Source: Candidatus Gastranaerophilales bacterium
GTDB taxonomy: Bacteria; Cyanobacteriota; Vampirovibrionia; Gastranaerophilales; Gastranaerophilaceae
Direction of reading: 5' to 3'
DNA: 64,000 bases
Assembly (NCBI GenBank): GCA_944325625.1
Contig: CALVAP010000007.1
Location: forward strand, 124,001 to 188,000
Shown here: positions 8,753 through 17,340 of the stretch, piece after piece
Layout: every line of letters starts with the position of its first letter
Position numbering within the stretch: the first letter of the stretch is position 1
Translations under genes and position numbers: made by a program
Notes under the pieces: model-generated
Told to the model about the DNA's origin: nothing
Database searches by the model: none
What the model saw: the letters and a program-made list of their open reading frames with translations, nothing else

Positions 8753-11700
8753 AACGCTTGATATATTACTTGACGGTCTTAATGATGAACAAAAACAAGC
8801 GGTAAAAAATCCTCTTCTTTCTTGTACAAAAATTGTTGCAGGAGCCGGAACGGGCAAAACCAAAATTATATCAAAAAGGTTTACAAAGCTTACTTTGGAT
8901 TTAATTTCAGAGAATATAGACACCCCAACATCAAAAATTCTTGTAATAACTTTCACAGATAAAGCTGCCAATGAAATGAAAGAAAGAATAATAAAAGAAT
9001 TAAATGTTAATAATCTAAATTCTTTTGAAAATGATTTATGGGTATCTACATTCCATGGCTTTTGTAACAAGATACTTAGAAAACATGCCATTGAAGTAAA
9101 CTTATCCCCTGACTTTGAACTAGCCGAAGAAAACACCCTATCCGAAATATATCAGGATTTGGTTAGAACAATAAAGTATAACGAATTTCAATCTTTGAAT
9201 AATATAGATGAAATTTGCACCGAACTTTCACTTAATAGTGAAGTATTAAACATAAAAAATTTAAACAGATTAAGCCAAATTGCCAGTCTTGATATCATTT
9301 TTGAAGATATATTAAAAACTATAAAAAAAATAAAGTCGTTAGGCTTAACTCCAAAAGAATTCTTACAACAAACACTAACTGCCTCTAAAAACTACAATGA
9401 AACTGTAGCAAGCTTACCGTTTTCCGGAAAAACATCAGATGAATATGTAATAAATTGGCAAAATCACCTTAAGCCCTACATAGATGATTTTTGTATTTTT
9501 GAAAAAGAAAATACATTTGATAAGCTCTGTAAAAAACCCATTTTGATATGTAAAAACAGAAGCTCTAAAGCCGAAAAATGGACTCCTGCTGAAGAATTCT
9601 ACGAAAACCTTAATAATTTTTTTGACATAGAAACTTATCTCACAAAAGTTATTGCGCTAATTTATGCTCTATACCAGAAGGCACTTGAAAATAAAAATAT
9701 TGTAGACTTCGATGACCTTATCAACAAGACTGTTTATATTCTTAAAAATAATGTTTTAATTCGCACATATTATCAAAAGTTCTTCAAACATCTTATTATC
9801 GATGAATTTCAAGATACAAACGGTGCACAACTGGAATTGATCAAGCTTCTATTGAACGAAGAACAACCAAACATAACCTTTGTAGGTGACAGAAAACAAT
9901 CAATATACGGCTTTCGATATGCCCAAATGGAAAATATAGAAGTTTTGCACAAATATATAGAAAACAAATATGCGCAAAAATATCCCCAAATAAAATTACT
10001 AACAAACTACCGGTCATCAAACCAAATTCTACAAACAATAAACTATGTTACAAAAGAGAATATGAAACTTGATGAAGCTTTATATCCACCACAAGTAGCA
10101 CAAGATAGCGAATCAAAAAACTTTGTAAAAAATACCAAAATTATAGGACAAACCAACGCAAGTGAAATTAATATTGCTGAAGCAAAATACATAGCAAGTG
10201 AAATAAAAAGGTTAAAACAAACCGAAAAATCAAACTACAACGACTTTGCTATACTTGTAAAGTCTCATTCCCAATCCGAACTCATCGAAAAAATATTGAC
10301 ATCCTACGGAATTCCCTCCATAAAAAGGACCAATAGAACATTCTTTGAGTCCCCCGTAATAAAAAATGCTATCTGTGCACTAAGACTAATTAAAAATCCA
10401 AGAGATGAAATAGCCCTGACAAGAATTTTAAAAATAAAATTAAGTGACAAAAAACTACTTGAAATAAAGAACAAAATAGACAAAACTCTTGCGGAAAAAA
10501 AGTTGACTCTAAGCACCCCCTACCCAAATTTGTGTGACAAAATTATAACTCTTTATGAAAACGGAGTTTTTATAGATACCTATTTAAAATCAATTTTTGA
10601 CGTTGTATCTTTTGCTATAAAAGAGAAAACCCACAGTTCTATTCTGCAATTATTCTTGGACTTTGAAAATAAAATTAACCTTCATAATCCACAAAACCAA
10701 ATAGAACAAATCCAAAATGAAACTAACCTGAGAATACTGGAAAAAATTATATCAGATTTTGAACAAAAAAAATCATATACGAGTATTTCTGGATTTTTAG
10801 ACTATCTCGAAAAAATATCAACAGACAGAAATTTCGAATTACCGAGTGTATTATCAGGCGAAATTGATGCAGTACAAATTTTAACAATTCACGCATCTAA
10901 AGGACTTGAATTCCCATATACATTTGTATGTCATATTTCGAACAAAACACAACCGGATAAAAATAACATAATTTTTGACTTACAGTATGGAAACAAAAAA
11001 GGCTTTGGTCTGCTCGTAACAAAATTGAATGAAAAAGAATCTCCCAAAAGCTTTCTTTACAAAAGCATTTGGAAAAAGCCCAGAGATTTAAGCGAAAACA
11101 TCAGACTTTTTTACGTTGCCATCTCTAGAGCCGAAAAATATTTGAATATTCTAACGTTTGAAGATATATCAAAAAACAAACCAGCCCCATATACAAAAGA
11201 TTTTCCTTCAATTGTCACATCTGAAGAAATAAATCCTGCAGAAATTGTTATTGAAAAAACCTTAACCCCTATTAACCAAACATCAATCCCCCAAGAACAA
11301 TTCACAGCCGAAATTGTTCCAACAAAAATCCAAGATTTGAAAATCCACAAATTTTCATTCAGCAAATTAAATACCTTCCACACTTGTCCAAATAAATTTC
11401 TATTAAAGTATAAATACGGTTTTACAAGCCTAAGACCACGCAACATTGGAGCAGAAATAGGGACAATTATACATAAACTGATTTATAATAGCCTGACTAA
11501 TAAAATGGAAATGGAGCAAAGCGATATTTCTGCCATACTTTCAAAATACTCAATAAACTCGGAAACTAAAAATGCAGTCTTGATGTGCTATAAAAGCTTT
11601 TTACAATGTGATTTTGCTCCGGCAAAAATAAAAAACTCCAACTTTTTTGCAGAAAAACCATTCAAATTCGAATACACTCTAAAAGACAGAACCATTGAAT

Positions 11701-12044
11701 TTAAAGGAGATATTGACCTTCTGATAGAAAACACCGACAACACATATTCAATTATTGATTTCAAAACCAATTCTCAACTAAAAGAAGCTGACAAAAAAAT
11801 CTACTACAATCAACTGTATCTCTACAAAAAAGCAATGGAAAAAGAAGGTTTGAAGATTAAGTCCACTATGATTATCAGTTTAAATGAAAACAACCCATCT
11901 ACAATCGAATTAACTGATGAAAACAAAATTGAAAAAGAATTTAATGAACTATTAGAAGCCGCGATAGAGCACTTTGAAATTGGGGAACTTACAACACAAA
12001 AACAAAACTGCTGTTCATGCGAATACCTGTATGCGTGCTTATAA
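8745..12044 (+). CDS. addA: AddA-like UvrD-type helicase-nuclease
   Basis: A 1099-residue superfamily 1 helicase fused to a C-terminal nuclease. Helicase motifs are Walker A AGAGTGKT (about 29-36), DEFQDTN (motif II), GDRKQSIYGFRYA (III), NYRSS (IV), LTIHASKGLEF (V) and LFYVAISRA (VI). The nuclease domain follows with FSKLNTFHTCPNKFLL, GTIIHKLIY, GDIDLLI, IIDFKT and YNQLYLY, and ends in CCSCEYLYAC. It should unwind and digest broken DNA ends together with the AddB-like protein. ATG 8745 is chosen over an upstream in-frame start because GGGGAGG lies six bases before it. Unusually, the nuclease domain carries the same cysteine pattern as its partner. Confidence 0.85.
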   Translation: MIKTLDILLDGLNDEQKQAVKNPLLSCTKIVAGAGTGKTKIISKRFTKLTLDLISENIDTPTSKILVITFTDKAANEMKERIIKELNVNNLNSFENDLWVSTFHGFCNKILRKHAIEVNLSPDFELAEENTLSEIYQDLVRTIKYNEFQSLNNIDEICTELSLNSEVLNIKNLNRLSQIASLDIIFEDILKTIKKIKSLGLTPKEFLQQTLTASKNYNETVASLPFSGKTSDEYVINWQNHLKPYIDDFCIFEKENTFDKLCKKPILICKNRSSKAEKWTPAEEFYENLNNFFDIETYLTKVIALIYALYQKALENKNIVDFDDLINKTVYILKNNVLIRTYYQKFFKHLIIDEFQDTNGAQLELIKLLLNEEQPNITFVGDRKQSIYGFRYAQMENIEVLHKYIENKYAQKYPQIKLLTNYRSSNQILQTINYVTKENMKLDEALYPPQVAQDSESKNFVKNTKIIGQTNASEINIAEAKYIASEIKRLKQTEKSNYNDFAILVKSHSQSELIEKILTSYGIPSIKRTNRTFFESPVIKNAICALRLIKNPRDEIALTRILKIKLSDKKLLEIKNKIDKTLAEKKLTLSTPYPNLCDKIITLYENGVFIDTYLKSIFDVVSFAIKEKTHSSILQLFLDFENKINLHNPQNQIEQIQNETNLRILEKIISDFEQKKSYTSISGFLDYLEKISTDRNFELPSVLSGEIDAVQILTIHASKGLEFPYTFVCHISNKTQPDKNNIIFDLQYGNKKGFGLLVTKLNEKESPKSFLYKSIWKKPRDLSENIRLFYVAISRAEKYLNILTFEDISKNKPAPYTKDFPSIVTSEEINPAEIVIEKTLTPINQTSIPQEQFTAEIVPTKIQDLKIHKFSFSKLNTFHTCPNKFLLKYKYGFTSLRPRNIGAEIGTIIHKLIYNSLTNKMEMEQSDISAILSKYSINSETKNAVLMCYKSFLQCDFAPAKIKNSNFFAEKPFKFEYTLKDRTIEFKGDIDLLIENTDNTYSIIDFKTNSQLKEADKKIYYNQLYLYKKAMEKEGLKIKSTMIISLNENNPSTIELTDENKIEKEFNELLEAAIEHFEIGELTTQKQNCCSCEYLYACL

Positions 12045-12068
12045 AAGCATTTCAGCCGTGTTTATGCA

Positions 12069-12821
12069 CTAATAATTCTGTATCCAACAAGGACAAGGCT
12101 CAAAATTCATAATGAAAGATATTCTATCTTGGAGCCCGTCTAATCTTTCATAACTTAAAAGACTACCGCTTTGTTTAACTAATTCATTACTTATTGCCAG
12201 ACCTAAGAATACTTTATCTCTTTTGGCAGAAACTTTTTTGTAAATATAGTTTTCGAAGCTTGAATCTTTGTCAAAATCTAAAGGCGAAGTGCACTTCTTC
12301 GTTATTGAAAACTGAATACCCAACATAGTATGCTCATTACGTAACATCAAAACCTCTAAATGAATAGGGCTGTTATCCGCATAGTATAAAGAGTATTCCA
12401 GAAGATTACTAATAATTTCTAAAAGTTTAACCCCATTACCATAAACTTCCGTTGGAATATTCAAATCATAATCAAAGTTCAATTTAATATTCTTATCATC
12501 AGCCTGACATTTAATAAGAGCCAATGCCTTCGTCAAAAGTCCCCTCAGGTTAATTTTAACAGAGTTCAAGATTGATGAACTGTCTTCTTTTGTCATATTA
12601 ACAAGGTCATCTGAAAGATAGTTCAATATTGCTCCGGAATATCTTACCTGATTTAAAAGCTCTTTATACTCGGGGTCAGTGATGTATTTATCAAGCAAAT
12701 TTATAAAACCTGATAAGCCGTTAATTGCGTTTTTTATATCGTAAGACAAATTTTTTATAATTAATAATTTATCCTTGCTAAATTCGCAACAATATTCAGT
12801 ATCACTGTTATTTACATTCAT
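12069..12821 (-). CDS. Histidine-kinase-like protein lacking the phospho-acceptor histidine
   Basis: A 250-residue soluble protein that looks like a kinase core without a sensor. Residues 17-75 form a dimerisation helix pair, but where an H-box reads S-H-E-x-R, this has L-S-Y-D-I-K-N, so tyrosine 27 replaces histidine. The ATPase-like domain keeps an N-box-like stretch (EIISNLLEYS) and a single GLAISNELV loop, while the other glycine boxes are not evident. There is no membrane segment. It is probably a scaffold or regulatory pseudo-kinase. It is convergent with addA, 24 bases between stops, and no response regulator is adjacent. The family call is by pattern, moderately sure. Confidence 0.6.
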   Translation of the reverse strand: MNVNNSDTEYCCEFSKDKLLIIKNLSYDIKNAINGLSGFINLLDKYITDPEYKELLNQVRYSGAILNYLSDDLVNMTKEDSSSILNSVKINLRGLLTKALALIKCQADDKNIKLNFDYDLNIPTEVYGNGVKLLEIISNLLEYSLYYADNSPIHLEVLMLRNEHTMLGIQFSITKKCTSPLDFDKDSSFENYIYKKVSAKRDKVFLGLAISNELVKQSGSLLSYERLDGLQDRISFIMNFEPCPCWIQNY

Positions 12822-12933
12822 CTAAATTCTCTATGTAATAGAAAACATGAAAATAATAGTTCATATCTCAAATATTTCCTATTAGCCAGTTGGGCAGTTT
12901 TTGCATATCAAATAATAAAATTGAAAAATTCTA

Positions 12934-12962
12934 AAAAAAGAAAACCGCATAATTGCGGTTTT
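12934..12962 (-). terminator. Intrinsic terminator of the Cys-rich gene
   Basis: A nine-pair stem AAAACCGCA/TGCGGTTTT with a four-base loop, followed on the minus strand by C-TTTTTTT. It lies just after the stop codon at 12971. Confidence 0.85.
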
Positions 12963-12970
12963 CAGACCTT

Positions 12971-13309
12971 CTACTTAGAACAGGGATCGCAACATTTATC
13001 TTTTTTCTTTTTAGTTTTCTTATCGCAACCACATTTGTCTTTGCATTTTTTATCTTTCTTACAGTTACAAGGGTCTTTGCAATCACAATCTTTTTTACAT
13101 TCACAGTTTTCTTTACATTTATCCTGCTCCATACAAGGTGAATTGCAATCATCTTTTACCTTAGATGTTTCATTACAAACATCTTGCGCATTAGCTTTTG
13201 GCGGACAATCAAAATCCGCAGCAGAAATAGGACATGCTGCAAATGCTCCATTTTGATTTAAAAACAATGTCGCTGCAAAAAGCATAGAAATAATTAAAGA
13301 TTTTTTCAT
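12971..13309 (-). CDS. Exported Cys/Lys-rich small protein
   Basis: A 112-residue protein with a signal peptide (cleavage likely after residue 24 or 25, GAFAA) and a mature part of about 88 residues holding 18 cysteines. From residue 59 on, short C-K-x-x-C and C-x-C units alternate with lysine and aspartate (for example CKENCECKKDCDCKDPC). No known fold is evident; metal binding in the manner of metallothioneins, or disulfide-rich surface attachment, are guesses. GGAGG lies before ATG 13309, and a strong terminator follows, so it is a single-gene transcript. Overlapping plus-strand open frames are shadows of its repetitive composition. Confidence 0.8.
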   Translation of the reverse strand: MKKSLIISMLFAATLFLNQNGAFAACPISAADFDCPPKANAQDVCNETSKVKDDCNSPCMEQDKCKENCECKKDCDCKDPCNCKKDKKCKDKCGCDKKTKKKKDKCCDPCSK

Positions 13310-13428
13310 ATATACCTCCTTTTTTCTAAATTATATAATCATAAACATTTTAAAAATTTAATATTACCCAAATAACCGATATGACATAAACCAATTACTT
13401 AGCTTTGGTATCTATGATAAAAATTTCG

Positions 13429-14067
13429 CTATAACAATGTAAATTCATTTTTTTGGAACTCAATTATACCAGCATTACGAAGATTAGAAAGCTCTCTGCT
13501 CAAGGCACTTCTGTCAACGCAAAGATATTGCGCCATTTTTTCTCTGTTTAAATCAACCTCAAACTTACTTGAACCAGCTTTTAATGCCCGTTGATTCAAA
13601 TAAGTCATAACTTTCTCCCTAATAGATTTTTTATCTAATATTTCTAATCGTTCTGAAAGCAGTAAATTCTCTTTACTAACAGACATAAACATATTGCGAA
13701 GTAACTTAATCTGCCAATCCTGATAACCGGAGCACTCCTTCAACATTTTTTCATAAGATATGAACAATACCCCAGTCTGCTTTTGTGCCTGAATAATTAC
13801 CGGTGAAATCCTAAGCCCCGAGCAAATATAATTTACTCCAAAAACCTCACCATCTTTGACTTGTCCTAATAATGTTTCGCTCCCATCAGGATTTTGGGTA
13901 TAAATTTTTAACAGCCCGACAAGCACAATTCCAATCTTTGATATATTATCACCCTGCTGCCAGATTAAATCCCCTTTGGGATATACCTTTGGTTCTCCTT
14001 GCAGGTTTTCTAATATATTCTCAATTCCATCATCTTTAATCTTGTCAAAAAGCGATATATTTTTCAT
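13429..14067 (-). CDS. Crp/Fnr family transcription regulator
   Basis: A 212-residue regulator with an N-terminal cyclic-nucleotide-binding type beta-barrel (KVYPKGDLIWQQGDN to GEVFGVNYICSG, about 25-90). A long dimerisation helix follows, then a C-terminal winged helix whose recognition region reads AQYLCVDRSALSRELSNLR. The barrel lacks the R-S-A-T cAMP contact pattern of E. coli Crp, so the ligand is unknown. The open frame extends to a TTG at 14103 and would add C-K-C, but ATG 14067 has GGAGG four bases upstream and is preferred. It is divergent from the glycosidase gene, with a palindrome in between. Confidence 0.88.
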   Translation of the reverse strand: MKNISLFDKIKDDGIENILENLQGEPKVYPKGDLIWQQGDNISKIGIVLVGLLKIYTQNPDGSETLLGQVKDGEVFGVNYICSGLRISPVIIQAQKQTGVLFISYEKMLKECSGYQDWQIKLLRNMFMSVSKENLLLSERLEILDKKSIREKVMTYLNQRALKAGSSKFEVDLNREKMAQYLCVDRSALSRELSNLRNAGIIEFQKNEFTLL

Positions 14068-14141
14068 ATTTCCTCCGTTGCATTTGCAACTATTTCTATT
14101 CAATATTCTAATTTACTTTAATAATTAAAACAAGATTATGA

Positions 14142-14161
14142 TTGTAACAATTTTGTTATAA
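14142..14161. promoter_or_regulatory. Candidate Crp/Fnr-type operator
   Basis: TTGTAAC, six bases, GTTATAA: an inverted repeat with one mismatch in seven and the spacing expected for a Crp-fold dimer. It overlaps a TATAAT (14157-14162) that could serve the plus-strand glycosidase gene, and lies 75 bases upstream of the regulator's own start. Repression or autoregulation is inferred. Confidence 0.45.
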
Positions 14162-14234
14162 TAAAAACATTTTCATAGCTAAAATATTGAAAAAATATAT
14201 CAGATATGCTACAATAATAGTAGGAGTTCGAGCA

Positions 14235-15551
14235 ATGTACACACTAGCACTACAGCGGAATAAGAATTACACCAAACTGATACTTTATTCAGCGTACACA
14301 ATGCTTTTAACCTTTTTAATCGCTCCACCGAGGTATATAGTCTATCAGAGTAATCTCCTCGCTATGGCAAAAACAAATCCCGTGCAATACGGACATGTAT
14401 ATACAGATGTATTTGAAACACAAGCAAGCGAGGAGAACTATAAACAAAATTTATTACTCAAAGAAAAGAAGAGATGGGATGACTCAATAAAACTAAGATA
14501 TAAGAATGGATCCATATTAACTGTTAAAGAGGGAGTAAAACACATAAGATTAACAAAACGTTCAAGCGCAGGAAACGTAAAAATTAATGTGGTAGAAATT
14601 AATAGAAAATTAAACCCAAAACTTGAAGTTGTGCCGGTTTTGGCATCTGATACATTAGCAAGAAAAGCGACAATAAGAACACTCGCAACTAAAAGCAAAG
14701 CAATTGCCGCCATCAACGCAACCTATTTTAAACCACAAACAGGAGTTCCGCTTGGCACATTAATGATAGACAAAAAAATTTACACCGGTCCGATATACAA
14801 CCGTGTTGCACTGGGGATTAAAGATGACGGATACATAATGGATAAATATAAATTAAATGCAACGCTTAAGTACAAAAAGTTATCCGCTCAAATTGATAAT
14901 ATAAATCAACCCCGAATGCTCTCAACACATTTACTTGTATATACAAAAGACTGGGGGCAAAACAGCCCCAATGCTCCCAAATATGGTGTAAATATAGCCA
15001 TAAATGAAGGGAAAATTATAAAAGTTTCAAACGGTTCTTTAACTATACCAGATAACGGATTTGTTATATCCGGACCCAAATCAAAGTTAGAACCGTTTTT
15101 TAATGCTCAAATGAATGACGAAAAACAAATCTTCTTAGCAAACCTTACAAAAGGAAGAAAAATCGAACTCGAAATCAAACAGGATTACGACTGGCAAGAC
15201 GTAAAACATATAGTAAGTGGCGGTCCGTTCTTGATAAAAGAAGGAGAAATATACGTAGACGCCAAGGAACAAAAACTACTCTCCATAACCGGACGCAATC
15301 CCAGAACAGCAATAGGATACACGGAAAACGATGAATTCATAATGATGACAATTGACGGACGCGAACAAAGTTCCGTTGGAATGACATTAACAGAAACAGC
15401 ACGCACCATGAAAGACTTTGGTTGCATCTGGGCAATGAACCTTGATGGTGGTGGTTCCAGCGTAATGTTTGTTAACAATAATATCGTCAACAATCCAAGC
15501 ATAAAAGGCGGAATAGCAGTTTCAAACGCTCTTGTAATAAAAGAAAGCTAA
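14235..15551 (+). CDS. Phosphodiester glycosidase (NAGPA) domain protein
   Basis: A 438-residue protein with an N-terminal membrane anchor (about 15-37) and a large domain facing outward. The domain matches the NAGPA/DUF2233 phosphodiester glycosidase family: AIAAINATYF, a central region, then SGGPFLIKEG, NPRTAIGYT, TIDGREQSSVGMTL and MNLDGGGSSVMF. Bacterial members are linked to cell-wall or teichoic-acid-type polymer turnover; the natural substrate here is unknown. ATG 14235 is used because AGGAG at 14222-14226 lies eight bases upstream; the frame is open to a TTG at 14187. It is divergent from the Crp/Fnr gene and probably under its control. Confidence 0.82.
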   Translation: MYTLALQRNKNYTKLILYSAYTMLLTFLIAPPRYIVYQSNLLAMAKTNPVQYGHVYTDVFETQASEENYKQNLLLKEKKRWDDSIKLRYKNGSILTVKEGVKHIRLTKRSSAGNVKINVVEINRKLNPKLEVVPVLASDTLARKATIRTLATKSKAIAAINATYFKPQTGVPLGTLMIDKKIYTGPIYNRVALGIKDDGYIMDKYKLNATLKYKKLSAQIDNINQPRMLSTHLLVYTKDWGQNSPNAPKYGVNIAINEGKIIKVSNGSLTIPDNGFVISGPKSKLEPFFNAQMNDEKQIFLANLTKGRKIELEIKQDYDWQDVKHIVSGGPFLIKEGEIYVDAKEQKLLSITGRNPRTAIGYTENDEFIMMTIDGREQSSVGMTLTETARTMKDFGCIWAMNLDGGGSSVMFVNNNIVNNPSIKGGIAVSNALVIKES

Positions 15552-15629
15552 TTCTTTATACGGAAAAACATTTCCATTATAATCCTATAATGAAGTTCCA
15601 AAATTAACATATCAGACAGAAATACCGCA

Positions 15630-16166
15630 TTAGTTTTTTACACAAGCTGTCAACGGGACATTTTTGGGGCGTGTTTCTCCTCCACCAAACAATGAGGTTG
15701 AACCACCACTCCCTGATGTTCTTTGTGTTAAAGCATTACATGTACCAGAAGGACACCCACCGCCTTGTCCAATCCAAGTTATACCAAAATTCTGATAAAT
15801 ATGAGAATGAGACTTAATCATGTCATCTTGCAAAACATTTCTTGGATTATTTGTGTCTGCGACTCTGAAAAATCTACCACCCCAACCAAGAGTTGTCACA
15901 TTTTTCCAACCCGTAGGACAACTTGCCAAATTAAAAAAGACTACAGATCCTGATGGAATCGTTTCCAAGTCTTTTAATTGTTCTTCCAAAATTTCTAATT
16001 TATTTTCCATATTTTCGATTTTTTCTTCTAAATTATTATACCCAATCTTGCTAGCTCCGTCGCTTTTCATCATTTTTGAAATCAAAGGACTAGCCGTTGC
16101 CAGCGCAAGACTTGTTATCAATAGAACCACCATTGCCTCTGCTACAGAAAATCCTCTTTTTTTCAT
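15630..16166 (-). CDS. Type IV pilin-like protein with phage-collar-like C-terminus
   Basis: A 178-residue prepilin. The leader MKKRG is followed by FSVAEAMVVLLITSLALATA, with glutamate at position +5 after cleavage, which marks a prepilin-peptidase substrate. Residues 43-70 form a coiled coil. The rest resembles the tip domain of phage tail-collar proteins: GSVVFFNLASCPTGWKN, GWGGRFFRV, an H-S-H at 120-122, a glycine-rich stretch, and ETRPKNVPLTACVKN at the end. GGAGG precedes ATG 16166. It is not in a pilus operon. It is probably an adhesive minor pilin; the collar assignment is by motif only. Confidence 0.8.
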   Translation of the reverse strand: MKKRGFSVAEAMVVLLITSLALATASPLISKMMKSDGASKIGYNNLEEKIENMENKLEILEEQLKDLETIPSGSVVFFNLASCPTGWKNVTTLGWGGRFFRVADTNNPRNVLQDDMIKSHSHIYQNFGITWIGQGGGCPSGTCNALTQRTSGSGGSTSLFGGGETRPKNVPLTACVKN

Positions 16167-16228
16167 CTAAACCTCCTTTTTAAAGATATATGTAAAGATT
16201 CTAACACTATTATTATTATTTTGCAATA

Positions 16229-16254
16229 AAAATCGGCCCTTACGAGCCGATTTT
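16229..16254 (-). terminator. Intrinsic terminator of the dgt-dnaG-rpoD operon
   Basis: The stem AAAATCGGC/GCCGATTTT with an eight-base loop lies three bases after the rpoD stop, and its right arm ends in TTTTTA on the minus strand. Confidence 0.85.
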
Positions 16255-16257
16255 AAA

Positions 16258-17340
16258 TTACTGTTCAATATATTCTTTAAGTCGTTTACTTCTATTTGGA
16301 TGTCTAAGCTTTCTAAGCGCCTTTGCTTCAATTTGTCTGATACGCTCACGCGTAACTCCAAAAAGCTGACCAACTTCTTCCAATGTCCTTTGACGCCCGT
16401 CATCCATACCAAAACGAAGTCTTAAAACATCTCTTTCTCTGGGAGAAAGACCTGAAAGAACTTCTGCAAGATCTTCTCTTAATAATTCATGCGCAACTGT
16501 TTTAACCGGAGCGTCTGCATCTTTATCCTCAATAAAGTCACCCAATCTGGAATCTTCTTCTTTTCCGATAGGAGTTTCTAATGAAAGTGGTTCTTGCGCA
16601 ACTTTAATTATCTCACGAAGTTTTCCGATTGATATATTCATTTCTGCTGCAAGTTCATCTTCAGTTGGTTTACGAGAAAGCTCTTGAGCCAATTTTCTTG
16701 TAACTTTTTTTAGCTTATTAATAGTTTCCACCATATGTACAGGAATTCTGATTGTTCTTGCCTGATCAGCTATCGCACGAGTAATCGCTTGTCTTATCCA
16801 CCAAGTTGCATATGTTGAAAATTTGTAACCTCTTTCATGATCAAATTTTTCCGCTGCTCGAATCAAGCCAAGATTACCCTCTTGAATTAGGTCAAGAAAT
16901 AACATTCCTCGTCCTACATATTTTTTGGCTATACTAACCACAAGACGAAGGTTTGCTTGAACAAGTTTACGCTTTGCTATTGCACCGGCGGCTCCGCCTT
17001 CTATGATTTTTCTGGCTAAACTTATTTCTTCTTCCGCTGTCAAAAGTTTGATTCGTCCGATTTCCCTCAAATACATTCTTACCGGATCATCTATTGCTAA
17101 ACCTTTAGGCATAATCATCTCTGCTTGTACATCATCTTCCGTTTCTGCTTCCGATGAATATATATCGTCTATAATCGGATTGGTCGTCTTGCGAGTACTG
17201 ATAATCGCATCTATATTATCAGTTGTGATTTCATGGTCTTCTGTCCCGTAAGCACCAACTTCCAACATATCATCATCTTGTGCTTCCGCTTCATCTATTA
17301 CACTAACCACTGAATCTTCTGACATTCTTTTTCTTCTCAT
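16258..17340 (-). CDS. rpoD: Primary sigma factor RpoD/SigA
   Basis: The 360-residue vegetative sigma-70. After an acidic N-terminus of about 60 residues come region 1.2 ([11 protein letters not shown]), region 2 ([48 protein letters not shown]), region 3 and region 4 ([14 protein letters not shown] and the helix-turn-helix [20 protein letters not shown]). The short region 1.1 resembles Gram-positive and cyanobacterial SigA rather than E. coli RpoD. ATG 17340 overlaps the dnaG stop by one base (TAATG), with GGAG seven bases upstream. It is the last gene of a macromolecular-synthesis operon. Confidence 0.95.
   Translation of the reverse strand: MRRKRMSEDSVVSVIDEAEAQDDDMLEVGAYGTEDHEITTDNIDAIISTRKTTNPIIDDIYSSEAETEDDVQAEMIMPKGLAIDDPVRMYLREIGRIKLLTAEEEISLARKIIEGGAAGAIAKRKLVQANLRLVVSIAKKYVGRGMLFLDLIQEGNLGLIRAAEKFDHERGYKFSTYATWWIRQAITRAIADQARTIRIPVHMVETINKLKKVTRKLAQELSRKPTEDELAAEMNISIGKLREIIKVAQEPLSLETPIGKEEDSRLGDFIEDKDADAPVKTVAHELLREDLAEVLSGLSPRERDVLRLRFGMDDGRQRTLEEVGQLFGVTRERIRQIEAKALRKLRHPNRSKRLKEYIEQ

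Noticed and set aside
12953-13256. Plus-strand open frames opposite the Cys/Lys-rich gene
   Set aside because: They mirror the repetitive codons of the minus-strand gene, have no ribosome binding site and give Phe/Leu/Ser-rich sequences without domain character.
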